From positions 20,927-84,926 of the forward strand of contig CAMDOF010000013.1 in the NCBI GenBank assembly GCA_945903465.1: a stretch of DNA of 64,000 nt, given 5' to 3'. The notes under the pieces were generated by a model. That model worked only from the letters and a program-made list of their open reading frames with translations. It had not been told where the DNA came from and searched no databases. The position numbers were made by a program, and so were the translations under genes. Below, one piece after another: positions 41,339 to 52,858 of the stretch; the stretch's first letter is position 1; every line of letters starts with the position of its first letter. The DNA is from Opitutus sp. GAS368. GTDB taxonomy: Bacteria > Verrucomicrobiota > Verrucomicrobiia > Opitutales > Opitutaceae.

Positions 41339-41710
41339 TCAAATGTGCTGCGAGTCCGCCTCGTCCTTCTTGACGTAGCCACTTTCCTGACGCTGGTGAT
41401 TCACCGCGTTCTTCTTTAAATAAGCCTGGTAGACATCATCGGCCGTCATGCCAAGGGTCTGCGCGAGCGAAACTAAAAAGTGAAAGAGATCCACGACCTC
41501 GACCTTCGCGTTCTGTTCGTCAAATTTCTGGTATTTCGCCCACCATTTCCACGGCACGCTATCGATGAGTTCGGCCGTCTCCTGCTGCATCGCGCGCGTG
41601 TAGTTCAAAATCCATCGCGCTTTTTCCTCATCCGTGGGCGGCGGCAGGTTCACCCCAATCCGACGGTTGAGCGCATCCTGCATCTGAAAAATTTCTTCTA
41701 ATTTGTCCAT
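41339..41710 (-). CDS. Dimeric dUTPase / MazG-like
   Basis: MDKLEEIFQMQDALNRRIG...QQETAELIDSVPWKWWAK...VEVVDLFHFLVSLAQ; ATG at 41710 preferred. Confidence 0.85.
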   Translation of the reverse strand: MDKLEEIFQMQDALNRRIGVNLPPPTDEEKARWILNYTRAMQQETAELIDSVPWKWWAKYQKFDEQNAKVEVVDLFHFLVSLAQTLGMTADDVYQAYLKKNAVNHQRQESGYVKKDEADSQHI

Positions 41711-42076
41711 CCTGCAACCCTGAGCTAACGCGGGAATCGGTGGCAAGTTTTCGCGGACATAAAAGCAGACACCGCCACCGGGCGCCCTTTCCAGCCATCA
41801 GGAAGAAACCTCTTAATGATCGGGGCCCAAATTTTAAAAGGGCCGCCCCCGACAGCATGGCGAACCCCCAGCCCCCTCCTTTTGCACACCCCCGCAAATC
41901 GACGTCTCTAAATTACAGTTGCCCGCTGAGTACTTTTAACCAAGGTTCCGAGATTCCGTGCGTTCGTTGAGTGCTTCACGCGCTCCGAATGCACTTAACC
42001 AACGGCGCTCCTGCCACCGATAGTCGATTCCTCGACCAACGGTGCTCGGTGAGTCGCCTCTTACACAAAAAAAAAC

Positions 42077-43360
42077 ATGTCAGATCAAGATCAGTCTGGC
42101 GCGCCAGCCTCGGCTTCCGCCGACTCGCCCGCCCCGGCCTCCACGACCCCCGTGGCGCCAGTCAGTGCACCCGCAGCCTTCGGATCGTTCGGTGAGAACC
42201 GCGGTTCTGGATTACTACGCGGCAAACGCCCAGCCGTCGCCTCCGCCTCGGCCAACGCTCCGGCAGCTCCGTCCGGTTACAAACCGTCCGCGCTCGAAGT
42301 CATCACGCCGGCATCGGAATACAAAAACCCGTTCACCGGGGAAATCTCGGTAAGCGCACCACGTGCCAACGAGCCGGTCGCACCGGCCGCTCCCGTCGCC
42401 CCAGCGCCCGTGGCTCCGTCACCCCTGGCCGCCGCTCCCGTCGCCCCAGCGCCCGTGGCAAGGGCTGAACCCGTCCCAGCAGCCACCCATGCTTCGGAAC
42501 GTCCCGCGATCAACCAGACTCCGACGGAGCCTGCCACCAAAGCCGAGCTCAACATTCTGCCGCCCGAAAGCTCCAAGCGTCCCGCCGTTCATTGGGAAGC
42601 ACCCGCCGCAGCCGCGCCCAGCCAAGCCCAGCCAGCGCCGCGGACGGATGATCGCCCGACTTTTCAACCACGAAACCGGAGCGAGGGACGCGACGGCCGC
42701 GATGCTCGCCCATATGAGCCACGCGAGGGCCGCCCATATGAGCCACGCGAGGGCCGCCCATTTGAGCCACGCGAAGGCCGCGGTGATCGCCGTGGCGACG
42801 GGCGCCACGACGGGCGCGGCGAGGGCCGCTATGAAGGTCGGGGTGAGAGCCGCGACCAACGCGGCCGGGGCGAACCCCAGGGCCTCGAACCGCGCGAGCC
42901 ACGCCGTGAAGACCGCAAATTTGAACCGCGCTCGAACCAGCCTTACCGCGATCCACTACCCGCGGCCGAACCCGAGAAAAAATCCGTCGGTTTCTTTGGC
43001 TGGTTCAAAGGACTCTTCCGCCGCAAGAAAAAAGCCGAGGCACCGGACACCAACGCCGCGCCTCCGGCGGCTGATGATTCCCGCCGTGATGGACGCTATG
43101 GCGGCTCCAGTAACGACCGTGGTCGCGGCGGCTATCGCGGTGACCAGCGCGGTCCGCGCGATCCCAATGGCCAACAGCAGGCAGGCCGGGGTGAATCCCG
43201 AGGGGAAGGTCAGTACAACGACGAATTCGGCGGCCCGCGCCGCCGCCGTCGTGGCGGCCGTGGCCGTTCCCGCGGTGAGGGTGGCAGCGAGCGCGGAGGT
43301 GACGGTGGCGGGCCGCGCGCCCCGCGGCCAGAGGGTCAACAAGGCGGCGGTGCCATCTAA
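42077..43360 (+). CDS. Intrinsically disordered Pro/Ala- then RGG/RG-rich protein
   Basis: 427 aa; RDGRDARPYEPREGRPYEPREG...GRGEGRYEGRGESRDQRGRGE...[34 protein letters not shown] patch; own downstream terminator. Confidence 0.75.
   Translation: MSDQDQSGAPASASADSPAPASTTPVAPVSAPAAFGSFGENRGSGLLRGKRPAVASASANAPAAPSGYKPSALEVITPASEYKNPFTGEISVSAPRANEPVAPAAPVAPAPVAPSPLAAAPVAPAPVARAEPVPAATHASERPAINQTPTEPATKAELNILPPESSKRPAVHWEAPAAAAPSQAQPAPRTDDRPTFQPRNRSEGRDGRDARPYEPREGRPYEPREGRPFEPREGRGDRRGDGRHDGRGEGRYEGRGESRDQRGRGEPQGLEPREPRREDRKFEPRSNQPYRDPLPAAEPEKKSVGFFGWFKGLFRRKKKAEAPDTNAAPPAADDSRRDGRYGGSSNDRGRGGYRGDQRGPRDPNGQQQAGRGESRGEGQYNDEFGGPRRRRRGGRGRSRGEGGSERGGDGGGPRAPRPEGQQGGGAI
42708..42779. repeat. 24-bp tandem repeat x3 encoding RPYEPREG
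   Basis: cgcccatatgagccacgcgagggc x3. Confidence 0.95.
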
Positions 43361-43429
43361 GCGCCTGAAAGTTTTCCGAGTCTCCTTTCGTTAAAACTTG
43401 CCGAGCGCGCCGATGAGCGCGCATTTCAA

Positions 43430-43462
43430 AGGCGTCCGCATTGCGCGGGCGCCTTTTTTTGG
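43430..43462 (+). terminator. Rho-independent terminator
   Basis: aggcgtccgcattgcgcgggcgccttttttt. Confidence 0.85.
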
Positions 43463-43500
43463 GTCCCAGCGGAAACCTAAACCACCAAACCTTCACGCGG

Positions 43501-44790
43501 ATGGCCGATCTCATCGTCAACGGCGGTAAGCCCCTTTCCGGGACCCTCACACCCTCGGGTAATAAAAACTCGGTCTTGCCCATTCTTTGCGCGACCTTGC
43601 TCACCGATGAGATCGTGAAGCTGTGCAACGTGCCCGTGATCACGGACGTCGAGAAACTCGTCACTTTCTTTCAGGAGCAAGGCTCCCTCATCACGTGGTC
43701 CAAGGCCGCGGGAACCATGACCATCGACCACGCCCGATTCGATGCTGGCGCGCTCGGGGGTGAACTTCCTTCCGGCATGCGTTCGTCTGTCCTGCTCTTT
43801 GCCCCCCTCTTGCAGCGGATGAAGAAAATCACGCTGCCCAACAACGCCAAGGGCTGCTCGCTCGGTATCCGCGAACTGGATCCCCACCTCGAAATCCTCC
43901 AAAAACTCGGCGCAAAAATTACCCACGACGCTGAGCTCACTCTGCGGTTGAGCGAGAACTTCCGCGGCGCTCGCCATTGGCCCGACTATATGTCCGTGAC
44001 CGCCACCGAGAATTTCGTGATGGCGGCAGCCCTCGCCGACGGTGAGTCCGTGCTGATTAACGCCGCCAGCGAGCCGCATGTGCAGGACTTGTGCACCGTG
44101 CTCATCGCCATGGGCGCAAAAATCACCGGCGTCGGCACCAGTAAGCTCACCGTCGAGGGGGTCGCCCGCCTGCACGGCGGTACGTTTACCATCAACACCG
44201 ACTACCATGAAGTGGTCACGTTCCTCGCCCTCGGCGCCATCACGGGTGGCGAGGTGCGGGTCAACCACTCACTCCCCCACCACTTCGATCTCATGACCCG
44301 CGCCTTCCGTAAGCTTGGCGTCATCATCGAATACGAAGGGGATACCGCCATCGTCCGGAGAAACCAGACCCTCCAAATCGAAACGCCCTTCACCAGCAAC
44401 CTGCTACCGAAAATCGAGGCCGCCCCGTGGCCGTATTTTCCCGTCGATCTCTTGCCTTGCATGATCGCGCTGGCCGTGCGGGCCAAAGGCACCATGCAAT
44501 TTTGGAATAAGGTCTACGAGGGCGGCTTCGCCTGGATGGCCGAACTCTCCAAATTCGGCGCCCACGTCGTCGTCAGTGATCCCCATCGTATCATCGTCTT
44601 TGGCCATCGCCCCCTGAGACCAACCACCGTCGACGCCCCCTACATCATTCGCGCCGCCGTCGGGCTCTACATGGTCGCAGCCAGTATCCCCGGCCAATCA
44701 GTGGTCAAAAACGCGGATACGATCAAACGCGCCCACCCCCATTTCGTTGAAAATCTCCGCAGCCTCGGTGCCGAAGTGGAGTGGAAATAA
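43501..44790 (+). CDS. murA: UDP-N-acetylglucosamine 1-carboxyvinyltransferase
   Basis: SGNKNSVLPILCATLLTDE; KGCSLGIRELDPHLEIL catalytic Cys region. Confidence 0.88.
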   Translation: MADLIVNGGKPLSGTLTPSGNKNSVLPILCATLLTDEIVKLCNVPVITDVEKLVTFFQEQGSLITWSKAAGTMTIDHARFDAGALGGELPSGMRSSVLLFAPLLQRMKKITLPNNAKGCSLGIRELDPHLEILQKLGAKITHDAELTLRLSENFRGARHWPDYMSVTATENFVMAAALADGESVLINAASEPHVQDLCTVLIAMGAKITGVGTSKLTVEGVARLHGGTFTINTDYHEVVTFLALGAITGGEVRVNHSLPHHFDLMTRAFRKLGVIIEYEGDTAIVRRNQTLQIETPFTSNLLPKIEAAPWPYFPVDLLPCMIALAVRAKGTMQFWNKVYEGGFAWMAELSKFGAHVVVSDPHRIIVFGHRPLRPTTVDAPYIIRAAVGLYMVAASIPGQSVVKNADTIKRAHPHFVENLRSLGAEVEWK

Positions 44791-44901
44791 CCCCCCAAGC
44801 TCGCGCCACCCGTCGATCATTTTTCTCGTTCAAAACCCCGCTCCCCCCCCGCCCGCCGCCCGCCCACGATCTCCCTGCCCTCTTGAATCACTCTTCCTAC
44901 C

Positions 44902-45945
44902 GTGCCCGCTCCTGATTCCGCACCCAAGGGTCTTGGCTACATCACCAGCGCACTCACCGCGCCCGTTTCACCCGTTGAGGCCGCGTTGCGCCCTTTGTCC
45001 TTCAGCGACTTCACCGGACAACCAAAAACCGTCGAGCGTTTACAGGTCATGGTGGGCGCCGCCAAACGCCGCGGCGACGCCCTCAACCACATCCTCCTTT
45101 CCGGACCACCCGGGCTCGGCAAGACCACCCTCGCTTTCATCCTCGGCAACGAGCTCGGTAAAAGCGTCCGCGTCACTTCCGGTCCCGTCATCGAAAAGGC
45201 CGGTGATTTAGCCGGGCTCCTCACCAATCTCGAGGAGGGCGATCTCCTCTTCATCGACGAAATCCACCGAATCCCCAAGACGGTCGAGGAATACCTCTAC
45301 TCTGCGATGGAGGATTTCCGGCTCGATATCATGATCGACCAGGGGCCCAACGCTCGCAGCGTCCGCCTCACCTTGCCACGCTTCACCCTCGTCGGCGCCA
45401 CCACCCGCAGCGGCCTCCTCACCGCTCCTTTGCGCTCCCGCTTCACCCTGCAGACCCGCTTGGATTACTACGATCGAGCTACCCTCGAGGGGATTGTCCA
45501 ACGCAGCTGCGGCTTGCTTAAGGTCGCGATCGATGCCGGCGGCGCTCGAGAAATCGCCGCGCGCGCCCGCGGCACTCCGCGCGTCGCCAACAATCTCATC
45601 AATTTTTGCCGCGACTTCGCGCAAGAACGCGCCACCGGCGAAATCACTCAGCCCATCGCCGCCCGCGCCTTGGAGCTGCTCGAAATCGATGCCGCCGGTC
45701 TCGATGAGATGGATAAACGCATGCTGCGGGTCATGGCGGAAAATTATCGGGGCGGACCCGTCGGCATGAGCACCATCGCCATGGCCGTGAGCGAAGAGGC
45801 CGAAACGCTCGAAGAAGTCCACGAGCCATTTCTGATTCAAGAGGGCTATTTACAACGGACCCCGCAGGGTCGCGTGCTCACGGCCAAGGGTTATCACGCC
45901 GTCGGCCTGAAGCCCACCACCGGCGAGCCCGGCCTCCTCTTGTAA
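44902..45945 (+). CDS. ruvB: Holliday junction branch migration helicase RuvB
   Basis: [12 protein letters not shown]...[22 protein letters not shown]...[34 protein letters not shown]. Confidence 0.98.
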   Translation: MPAPDSAPKGLGYITSALTAPVSPVEAALRPLSFSDFTGQPKTVERLQVMVGAAKRRGDALNHILLSGPPGLGKTTLAFILGNELGKSVRVTSGPVIEKAGDLAGLLTNLEEGDLLFIDEIHRIPKTVEEYLYSAMEDFRLDIMIDQGPNARSVRLTLPRFTLVGATTRSGLLTAPLRSRFTLQTRLDYYDRATLEGIVQRSCGLLKVAIDAGGAREIAARARGTPRVANNLINFCRDFAQERATGEITQPIAARALELLEIDAAGLDEMDKRMLRVMAENYRGGPVGMSTIAMAVSEEAETLEEVHEPFLIQEGYLQRTPQGRVLTAKGYHAVGLKPTTGEPGLLL

Positions 45946-46038
45946 ACCCCACCGCACCGTCTCCTGCCTGCGCGCTCCGCCGCCTCTTCCGCCCGCCCAC
46001 CCAGCCGCCCGCTCCCGCACGCCACCACTCCCTGCTCG

Positions 46039-46406
46039 CTATCGCGGCGGCAGGTAGCCGGCCCCCGCGAGCACTTCAGAATTTTCACCGCGGCCCCGCC
46101 CCGCGCCTGGCTGGGGACATCTGCTTCCATCAAGGCCAAGATCGCCACCGTCTCCCTCTCCGCCACCGGCGCGACTTTCGTCTGAAAAAAGGCCGCGATG
46201 GCTTTGACCAAGGGCGCCTGGCCGTCGTGTTTCCCCACCCTCGCCCACCTTTGCCCCGCACCGCTTTGCCGCCCCCAACACCTTCGCTCCCGCCATAAAA
46301 TCCTTCGCCGCCGGATCGTATGAAATTTTCGTGAAGGCGACCGCATAACTCGTATCCAATCCCACCCTACCGAGACGACTATCGCCGGACCAGGCGGCAC
46401 CAGCAC
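46039..46406 (-). pseudogene. Decayed coding remnant, possibly Gfo/Idh/MocA-type oxidoreductase C-terminus
   Basis: DTSYAVAFTKISYDPAAKDFMAGAKVLGAAK / APLVKAIAAFFQTKVAPVAERETVAILALMEADVPSQARGGAAVKI in two frames. Confidence 0.3.
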
Positions 46407-46687
46407 TTAAAAGGGTCGCGAGAAATCAGGAGACCAAGGGGTGCTCATCGCCGCCACCATGGGCCCGCCGCCTTCCTCCGCCTCAATCTCAAAAAGCGCA
46501 CCACACCGATACCCTCGCCGGCTTTAAAAAAAACGCCATGCGCCGCTCCCGAAGAAACGTTTCATCCCGCGCACCCGCGTCGCCACATTCCCGGCCGCCC
46601 ACGACCAACCTCCGGCCCCGACCACCCCGAGCGTGATTAAAAAATACGGCTCTTCGTCTTTTCGCCCCCTTGCCACCACTCCGGCGC

Positions 46688-47125
46688 CTATCGCGTGATC
46701 GGGTGGGAAATCCGCAGATCAGCAAAAAAATCCCGCACCTGCCCGCCGTTATGGCCAGAATAAAGCCAACCGTCGGCGTCCCATTCCAAACCGAACGTGT
46801 GCCCCGACCCTTCCGTGAAAATCTCGTAGGCCCGCGTCTCCGAATGGTAGCGCCACACTAGGCGGCCCTCAAAGTAAACCCCCGCCGTTGCCACCTCGAG
46901 CCCAGGTCGCGTGACCCGATTGGAGGTTGGACGACCCTGCCCTCCGTACGGCGAGCCGTCCGGCCCCCAGACCAAGCCGTTTACGACCGAGTGCGTATCC
47001 TCGAGGCCGAAGCCTTGCAGGTGCACCACCGACCGCCCATCCGGGATATCCTCAAAGTTCCGATCGGGATAAAAAGCAGACCGTGCGTATTCATTAACCG
47101 AATACCACTCCGACCCCGCACCGCC
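46688..47125 (-). pseudogene. Remnant of PVC-type membrane-bound dehydrogenase/beta-propeller protein
   Basis: GSEWYSVNEYARSAFYPDRNFEDIPDGRSVVHLQGFGLEDTHSVVNGLVWGPDGSPYGGQG...GHTFGLEWDADGWLYSGHNGGQVRDF. Confidence 0.75.
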
Positions 47126-47169
47126 GCATGGGCCCTATTCAAACCATCCTGAAAAACCGCCTGCCACGT

Positions 47170-50100
47170 TTAGGCCCCGTGGCAATTCTTGAATTTCTTA
47201 CCGCTCTTGCAAGGGCACGGATCATTGCGTCCGACCTTGGGGAGCTCTCGGCGGATGGTCACCTTGGGCAGCACGAGTTCCGGCTCAGCCGGGGCTCCGG
47301 CTGGTACCGGCCCGCTATTCGTCACGGTCGTCGTGATTTGCAGAGGCGGCGCGCTCCGTGCAGCCGGGGCCGGCGCTCCCGCTGGACCCACCGCTTGGGC
47401 CGTACGACTGAGGAGGGACAACATATTCTCGAACGACTCGAGATTTGAAGTGCTGCGGAATAGCCCCGTGCAAATCTGCAGCCGCACGTTCTGCATGAGC
47501 TCTTCGAAATAGTTATAAGCCTCGCTCTTGTACTCCACGAGCGGGTCTTTCTGGCCATAGCTGCGCAGACCGATGGAGCGGCGCAACTCTTCCATCTCGG
47601 TAAGGTGCTCCTGCCAGTGATGGTCGATCGCGTTGATCACCACGTACCGCTCCAGCGAACCCAGCGCCTCCGGAATCTCAATGCCCTCCTTAACCGCATA
47701 GGCCTTCTGAATCCGTGCCGCCAACATCGCGACCAAAGGCTCGGCCCGGTTGCCCGTTAACTCCTCAACCCGAATGCTGATCGGGAAGTGCGCGTTGAGC
47801 CAGCCGACCAAGCCCTCAATCGTGGACTGAGTCGGGCCCACCTTCTCCCCAAAACCAGCCACTTCCAAACGAGTGTGCAGCTCCTCCGAAATCTGCTCGA
47901 AGATGATGTCCTTCGGCCGGTCCGCATGAATGGCGCCATTGCGGATGCCGTAGATCACTTCGCGTTGCTGGTTGAGCACGTCGTCGTACTGCAACAGTCG
48001 TTTGCGAATCGAGTAATTCTGCTGCTCGACTTTCTTTTGCGCGCTCTCAATCGAGCGATTGAGCCAAGGATGCTCGAGCTCCTCCCCGTCTTGCATCGAA
48101 CCTTCCATCAGCTTCGAAGCCAGGTTGCCCTGCAAAAACAAACGCATCAAGTCATCCTCGAGTGAGAGATAAAACTTCGTAAGACCCGGATCGCCCTGAC
48201 GCGAGCAGCGACCGCGCAGCTGCCGGTCAATGCGCCGCGACTCGTGCCGCTCGGTACCGATCACGTATAACCCGCCGGCTTCACGCACGCCTTCACCCAA
48301 CTTAATATCGGTTCCGCGACCGGCCATATTCGTCGCGATCGTGACCGCGCCACGCTGACCCGCCCGCGTGACAATCTCCGCCTCCTGCTGGTGAAATTTC
48401 GCGTTGAGCACGGTGTGAATCACCCCGGTCCGCTTCAACATCCGCGACAACACCTCGGATGATTCCACGCTCACGGTACCCACCAGCACGGGCTGCCCGC
48501 GTTTGTTGGCGATCTCAATTTCCTTGACCACCGCCACGAACTTGTCGCGGCGAGTCTTGAAGATCGAGTCGTTGCGATCAACGCGGATGCAGGGTTGATT
48601 CGTCGGGATCACCTGCACGGAGAGACGATAAATATCATTGAACTCCGTCGCCTCCGTTTCTGCCGTGCCCGTCATGCCGGCGAGCTTATCGTACATCCGG
48701 AAATAGTTCTGAATCGTGATCGTCGCGTAGGTCCGCGTCTCTCGCTCAATCGCGACATTTTCCTTCGCTTCAACCGCCTGGTGCAAACCATCCGACCAAC
48801 GGCGCCCAGGCATCACCCGACCGGTATTTTCATCAACAATCATCACCTTGCCATCCGGCGTGACCACATACTCGACGTCGCGTTCATAGAGCGAATACGC
48901 CCGCAGGAGCTGGGAGATCGCGTGAATTTCCTCCGAGACATCCCCGTAACGTTGTTGCGCGGCGAGCTTCTTCTCCTCGCGCTGTTCCGGCGTCAGCGTG
49001 GTGTCCTTGTCGAGATCGATGAACTCGGTCGCTAAATCCGGCAACATGAACGCGTCGGGATTATCCGGCCGCAACAGGTTGCGCCCGATTTCCGTGAGAT
49101 CAGCTTGGTGCTGCCGCTCGTCGATCACGAAAAGCAACTCTTCCTTTACCTTGTAGAGCTCGTCCTTGTTCAGGTCGGAATTCAGATCCGTTTCAGTCTT
49201 GTCGAGCAGCTTGCGCCAACCACCCGTCTCCATCAACCGAAGGAGCTGCTTGTTCTTGGGATGACCCATTTTAACTTGCAGCATCTTGTGAGCCGCGAGC
49301 GCCTTGTCGTCATCCGTTGCCCCCACTTTCTCGAGGAGTTCTTTCGCTTCCGAAATAATCCTGTTACAGAGCCGCATCTGGTCGTTGACGAGTTTGTCGA
49401 CGGGTGGATTGAGCTTCGTGAAGGGTTGCTCGCGCTCAATCGGTGCAGGCCCCGAGATGATCAAAGGAGTCCGCGCCTCGTCGACGAGGATCGAATCGAT
49501 TTCGTCCACAATACAGAACCAGTAATCCCGTTGGACTTGATCCTCTTTGCGCGTGGCCATGCCGTTGTCGCGGAGATAATCGAAACCAAACTCGCTGGCG
49601 GTACCGTAGGTGATATCGCAACCATACATTTCTCGGCGCAGCTCGGGTGCCATCTGCTGCTGAATACAACCGACACTGACCCCGAGAAACCGGTACAAAT
49701 GGCCCATCCACTCAGAGTCGCGGCGCGCGAGGTAGTCGTTGACCGTTACCAGCTGGGTATTCCGGCCCGAGAGCGCATTGAGATAGAGCGGGAGCGTCGA
49801 GACCAAGGTCTTGCCCTCGCCCGTCGCCATCTCCGCGATTTTACCTTGGTGGATCGCCAAACCACCGATGAGTTGGACGTCAAAGTGCACCATGTCCCAC
49901 GTCAACTCGTGCTCGCAGACGATGACTTTGCGGCCCACCATGCGTCGAGCCGCACTTTTCACCGTCGCAAACGCTTCGGGTAAAATCTCATCGAGCGCCG
50001 CCCGCTTATCCACGGCGGCGGCGATCCGCGCACGAAACTCAACCGTCTTGGCGCGCAAGTCGTCGTCCGACAGAGATTGATAACTCCGTTCGAGGTCGTT

Positions 50101-50184
50101 GATGCGCACGACGGTGGGTCGAGCCTTCTCAAGGAATTTTTTGTAATGACGGCCTGAAAAGCGTTTGAGCAGGAACGAGAACAT
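47170..50184 (-). CDS. secA: Preprotein translocase ATPase SecA
   Basis: 1004 aa; [21 protein letters not shown]-terminal zinc motif [17 protein letters not shown]. Confidence 0.98.
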   Translation of the reverse strand: MFSFLLKRFSGRHYKKFLEKARPTVVRINDLERSYQSLSDDDLRAKTVEFRARIAAAVDKRAALDEILPEAFATVKSAARRMVGRKVIVCEHELTWDMVHFDVQLIGGLAIHQGKIAEMATGEGKTLVSTLPLYLNALSGRNTQLVTVNDYLARRDSEWMGHLYRFLGVSVGCIQQQMAPELRREMYGCDITYGTASEFGFDYLRDNGMATRKEDQVQRDYWFCIVDEIDSILVDEARTPLIISGPAPIEREQPFTKLNPPVDKLVNDQMRLCNRIISEAKELLEKVGATDDDKALAAHKMLQVKMGHPKNKQLLRLMETGGWRKLLDKTETDLNSDLNKDELYKVKEELLFVIDERQHQADLTEIGRNLLRPDNPDAFMLPDLATEFIDLDKDTTLTPEQREEKKLAAQQRYGDVSEEIHAISQLLRAYSLYERDVEYVVTPDGKVMIVDENTGRVMPGRRWSDGLHQAVEAKENVAIERETRTYATITIQNYFRMYDKLAGMTGTAETEATEFNDIYRLSVQVIPTNQPCIRVDRNDSIFKTRRDKFVAVVKEIEIANKRGQPVLVGTVSVESSEVLSRMLKRTGVIHTVLNAKFHQQEAEIVTRAGQRGAVTIATNMAGRGTDIKLGEGVREAGGLYVIGTERHESRRIDRQLRGRCSRQGDPGLTKFYLSLEDDLMRLFLQGNLASKLMEGSMQDGEELEHPWLNRSIESAQKKVEQQNYSIRKRLLQYDDVLNQQREVIYGIRNGAIHADRPKDIIFEQISEELHTRLEVAGFGEKVGPTQSTIEGLVGWLNAHFPISIRVEELTGNRAEPLVAMLAARIQKAYAVKEGIEIPEALGSLERYVVINAIDHHWQEHLTEMEELRRSIGLRSYGQKDPLVEYKSEAYNYFEELMQNVRLQICTGLFRSTSNLESFENMLSLLSRTAQAVGPAGAPAPAARSAPPLQITTTVTNSGPVPAGAPAEPELVLPKVTIRRELPKVGRNDPCPCKSGKKFKNCHGA

Positions 50185-50954
50185 GAGAAGGCTCGATCGT
50201 TAGGCCCCGCACCCATCTTGGCAAACGAAGAATCTGAGGTGCAAAATTTACCCAGCCGTTTTCACGAACGGAACGTGCGCGCGACAAGGGAGGAAATAGC
50301 TCGCCGATCATGGTCCTCGGCCATGGGCGAGGTGAAATCGGTGGTCGTCTGCCGGGGGCGAGAAGGCCCATGAATCAAGCGGGGTTGGCTCGAAGGAGGC
50401 CTGGGCAAGGCGCAAAACTTTCCGGATCAGCTGGGCGGCCTCGTCCGGCAGCAGGAAACCTGACACACATCATTTGCCGTGAGCGGCGGCGCATTTCTGG
50501 GCGAAGCTTTTTTGAAGCAGCGATGCGGCCAGCGCTTTTTCAGCCAGTCGGTCTGGTTTTCCCAGAGCGCTCGGCGGATGGTTTTCGCCCTTACCCTCGT
50601 TGACCAGGCGAAATGGCAGCCCGCTGGCCCAGGCAGCAATGGCCCGTGCCGTGCCGGTCGTCGACGACACGGGTTTCTCCGATGCCGGATACCCAGAAAA
50701 ATCGGCCGCTGATTCTCGCAAACCTTAAAAAGGTTGTAACTGCTCAGGGTGACAAAATCTGACGGTGAACGCGCAAGTTACGCGAAGAAAGCCGAATTTT
50801 ATTCTGAACTCAGAGTGCGGAGAGAGGGTAGCCTTCGCCCCTGGAGGAAAGCAGGGTGATTCAAGGCCGGGAGTTGGGTGGGGGGGAGACCTCGCGTTGA
50901 TCCGGACTTTGCCGACCGAGCCTAGCGAGTGGAGCCGGACGCGGCTGTCGGCGA

Positions 50955-51147
50955 AAGTGGTCCGCACAGTCCCCTGTGCGGAAGGGTCGTCTCCTGACTC
51001 AGAGCCCCACAGTGGACTGTGCGGACCACTTTGGTTACCGTGCGCACGAACGCCGGGGATGTCGGCGTAAGTGGTCACCGCACCGTCCGCTGTGCGGAAG
51101 GGGCGTCTCCTGACTCAGCGCCGCACAGTGGACTGTGCGGACCACTT
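50955..51147. repeat. Two tandem ~78-bp palindromic elements (50955-51031 and 51069-51147)
   Basis: Copy A: aagtggtccgcacagtcc...ggactgtgcggaccactt (18-bp perfect inverted repeat); both share ctgtgcggaagg[g]gcgtctcctgactcag core. Confidence 0.92.
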
Positions 51148-51480
51148 TTGGTCACCGCGCCAGAGGTGACAGGTGCTCGTAATTACCGGGAATCGACCTG
51201 AGCAGTTACGAAAAATTCACGCACCTCCGGAACCGACCCGTCTTTTCCCGAAAATAAAATCTCCGGATAAAACCCAGAAAAATTCCAGAGGCCTTAATTT
51301 CATTTACCCGACCAGGCTGCTAGTCCAACGGCAACCTTGCGCCGGTTCTCATCCACGATTGAGCAGGGAAGCGCCGTGGTCGTTTACCCATTTGCGCCCG
51401 AGCTGCCGCGGTCCATCGACCCGGCACCAACCCCAATGACCATTCTCCGGGCAAAACTTGCCGTGCCCGTTGCCCCGCGC

Positions 51481-52776
51481 TCAGCTCCAAAGAGTTCGCT
51501 GCAGCAACCAATAAAAACCAGCCACCGCGACCACCGCAGACATCGCCGGCACGCCATGCTTCAAAAAGCGATCATTTTTCCGCAACTGCCAAATGATCGG
51601 CAAGACCGCCGAGGCCACGGCAATCTGCCCTAACTCCACCCCCAAGTTAAATGTCAAAAGAGGAATCGCGATACCCTCCCGCGTATTCCCCACCCCCAGA
51701 TCCCTCAGCACGCTGGCAAAACCGAAACCATGGATGAGGCCAAATCCGAACGTCAGCGCCCAACGCCCGCGCGGCTCGGCCCCGCGACGCCAGACATTCT
51801 CAACCCCCACAAATACGATCGAAGCCGCGATCGCTGCCTCCACCCAACGCGAGGGCATGGCCACGACGTCCAACGTCGCCAAAGCCAGCGTAAGCGAATG
51901 AGCCAAAGTGAAGCAGGAAATAATCGCGACAATCGATCGGAAACTCCGGCACACCACCAGCAAGGCGAAGAGAAACAAAAGGTGATCGTAACCCGTCCAG
52001 ATGTGCTCCGCCCCAAGCTCAATAAAACTCCAAAACGTCGGGGCCTCATTCACCGTGCCACCACCCTCAGCGCTCTCAGCCGGCCTCGCCGCCGTCGTTG
52101 CCACGCTACCCGGGTCAGTACGGGCCGCTCCCAGCCGAGGAACTTCCAAGCCAAAATCCCGCGCACTCAGCAGCTTTTTTGCCACCGTCGATCCCCGCTC
52201 ATCCGCGATAATCACAAATTGACGGTGCCCTTCCGGTAACTCGGCGATCTTTACTAACCTCAGCGCCAGTTTGCCGCCAAGCGAAGCCAGGGGAAAAGTA
52301 ACTTCAAAGCTCACATTATCGCCCGCCAGTAACTGCACCCGCGCCGCCCTCGGCGCCAATGCCACCTCGCCGAGACGCGCCTCCCAAAGCTGCGGGGCGA
52401 TCAGCATTAAAGCCCCCCGCACTGCTTCAAAATCACTCAGGTTCCACGTTTCACCACTCCGCGCCTCGGGCGGTAACAAATGCTGTACATCCAATGGGGC
52501 GAAGCCGGTCGTCAGCACCAGCGCATCAGACCGGAGCTCCCCCTGCGCCGTACTAATCCCGGGATCATGCGCGCGAGCCGCGCTCCCGCCCAGCCACCCT
52601 AAAAACCCGCTCAAAACGACCACCCGCGCGCACAGAAAAATTCTGACCCAGCGGCGACTCACTCGGGCGGCACCACGGTCCCGGCGCGCGTGGGCACAGA
52701 TCGCAGTTTCGATAAAAATCATCAGAGTTAAATTGAGCCAAAAAAAACCGGCCAGACGCAAGACGTTCCGCCCCAC
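51481..52776 (-). CDS. HupE/UreJ family membrane protein (putative Ni/Co permease-type)
   Basis: ELGAEHIWTGYDHLLFLFALL...CFTLAHSLTLALATL...ENVWRRG...FGFGLIHGFGFASVL. Confidence 0.88.
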   Translation of the reverse strand: MGRNVLRLAGFFWLNLTLMIFIETAICAHARRDRGAARVSRRWVRIFLCARVVVLSGFLGWLGGSAARAHDPGISTAQGELRSDALVLTTGFAPLDVQHLLPPEARSGETWNLSDFEAVRGALMLIAPQLWEARLGEVALAPRAARVQLLAGDNVSFEVTFPLASLGGKLALRLVKIAELPEGHRQFVIIADERGSTVAKKLLSARDFGLEVPRLGAARTDPGSVATTAARPAESAEGGGTVNEAPTFWSFIELGAEHIWTGYDHLLFLFALLVVCRSFRSIVAIISCFTLAHSLTLALATLDVVAMPSRWVEAAIAASIVFVGVENVWRRGAEPRGRWALTFGFGLIHGFGFASVLRDLGVGNTREGIAIPLLTFNLGVELGQIAVASAVLPIIWQLRKNDRFLKHGVPAMSAVVAVAGFYWLLQRTLWS

Positions 52777-52858
52777 GTAGCCGTCTTACCCAAACCTCCG
52801 ACCTCATAAGACCTCCGAAAACCGAGCGAGCAATCCGCGTTTTGGAAGCTTGTTTCGA

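Noticed and set aside
42363-43394. 343-aa alternate-frame ORF inside the RGG protein gene
   Set aside because: Low-complexity frame shadow; the 42077 frame has the coherent RGG/RPYEPREG pattern and proper terminator spacing
49105-49983. 292-aa + strand ORF inside secA
   Set aside because: Antisense to highly conserved SecA sequence; no independent evidence
50427-50721. Possible protein-coding fragment upstream of secA (minus ORF MRESAADFSGYPASEKPVSSTTG...)
   Set aside because: Looks weakly protein-like, but I could not tie it to a family; not annotated
50725-51078. 117-aa and 101-aa ORFs across the palindromic elements
   Set aside because: Overlapping ORFs on both strands arise from the repeat; no protein-like pattern
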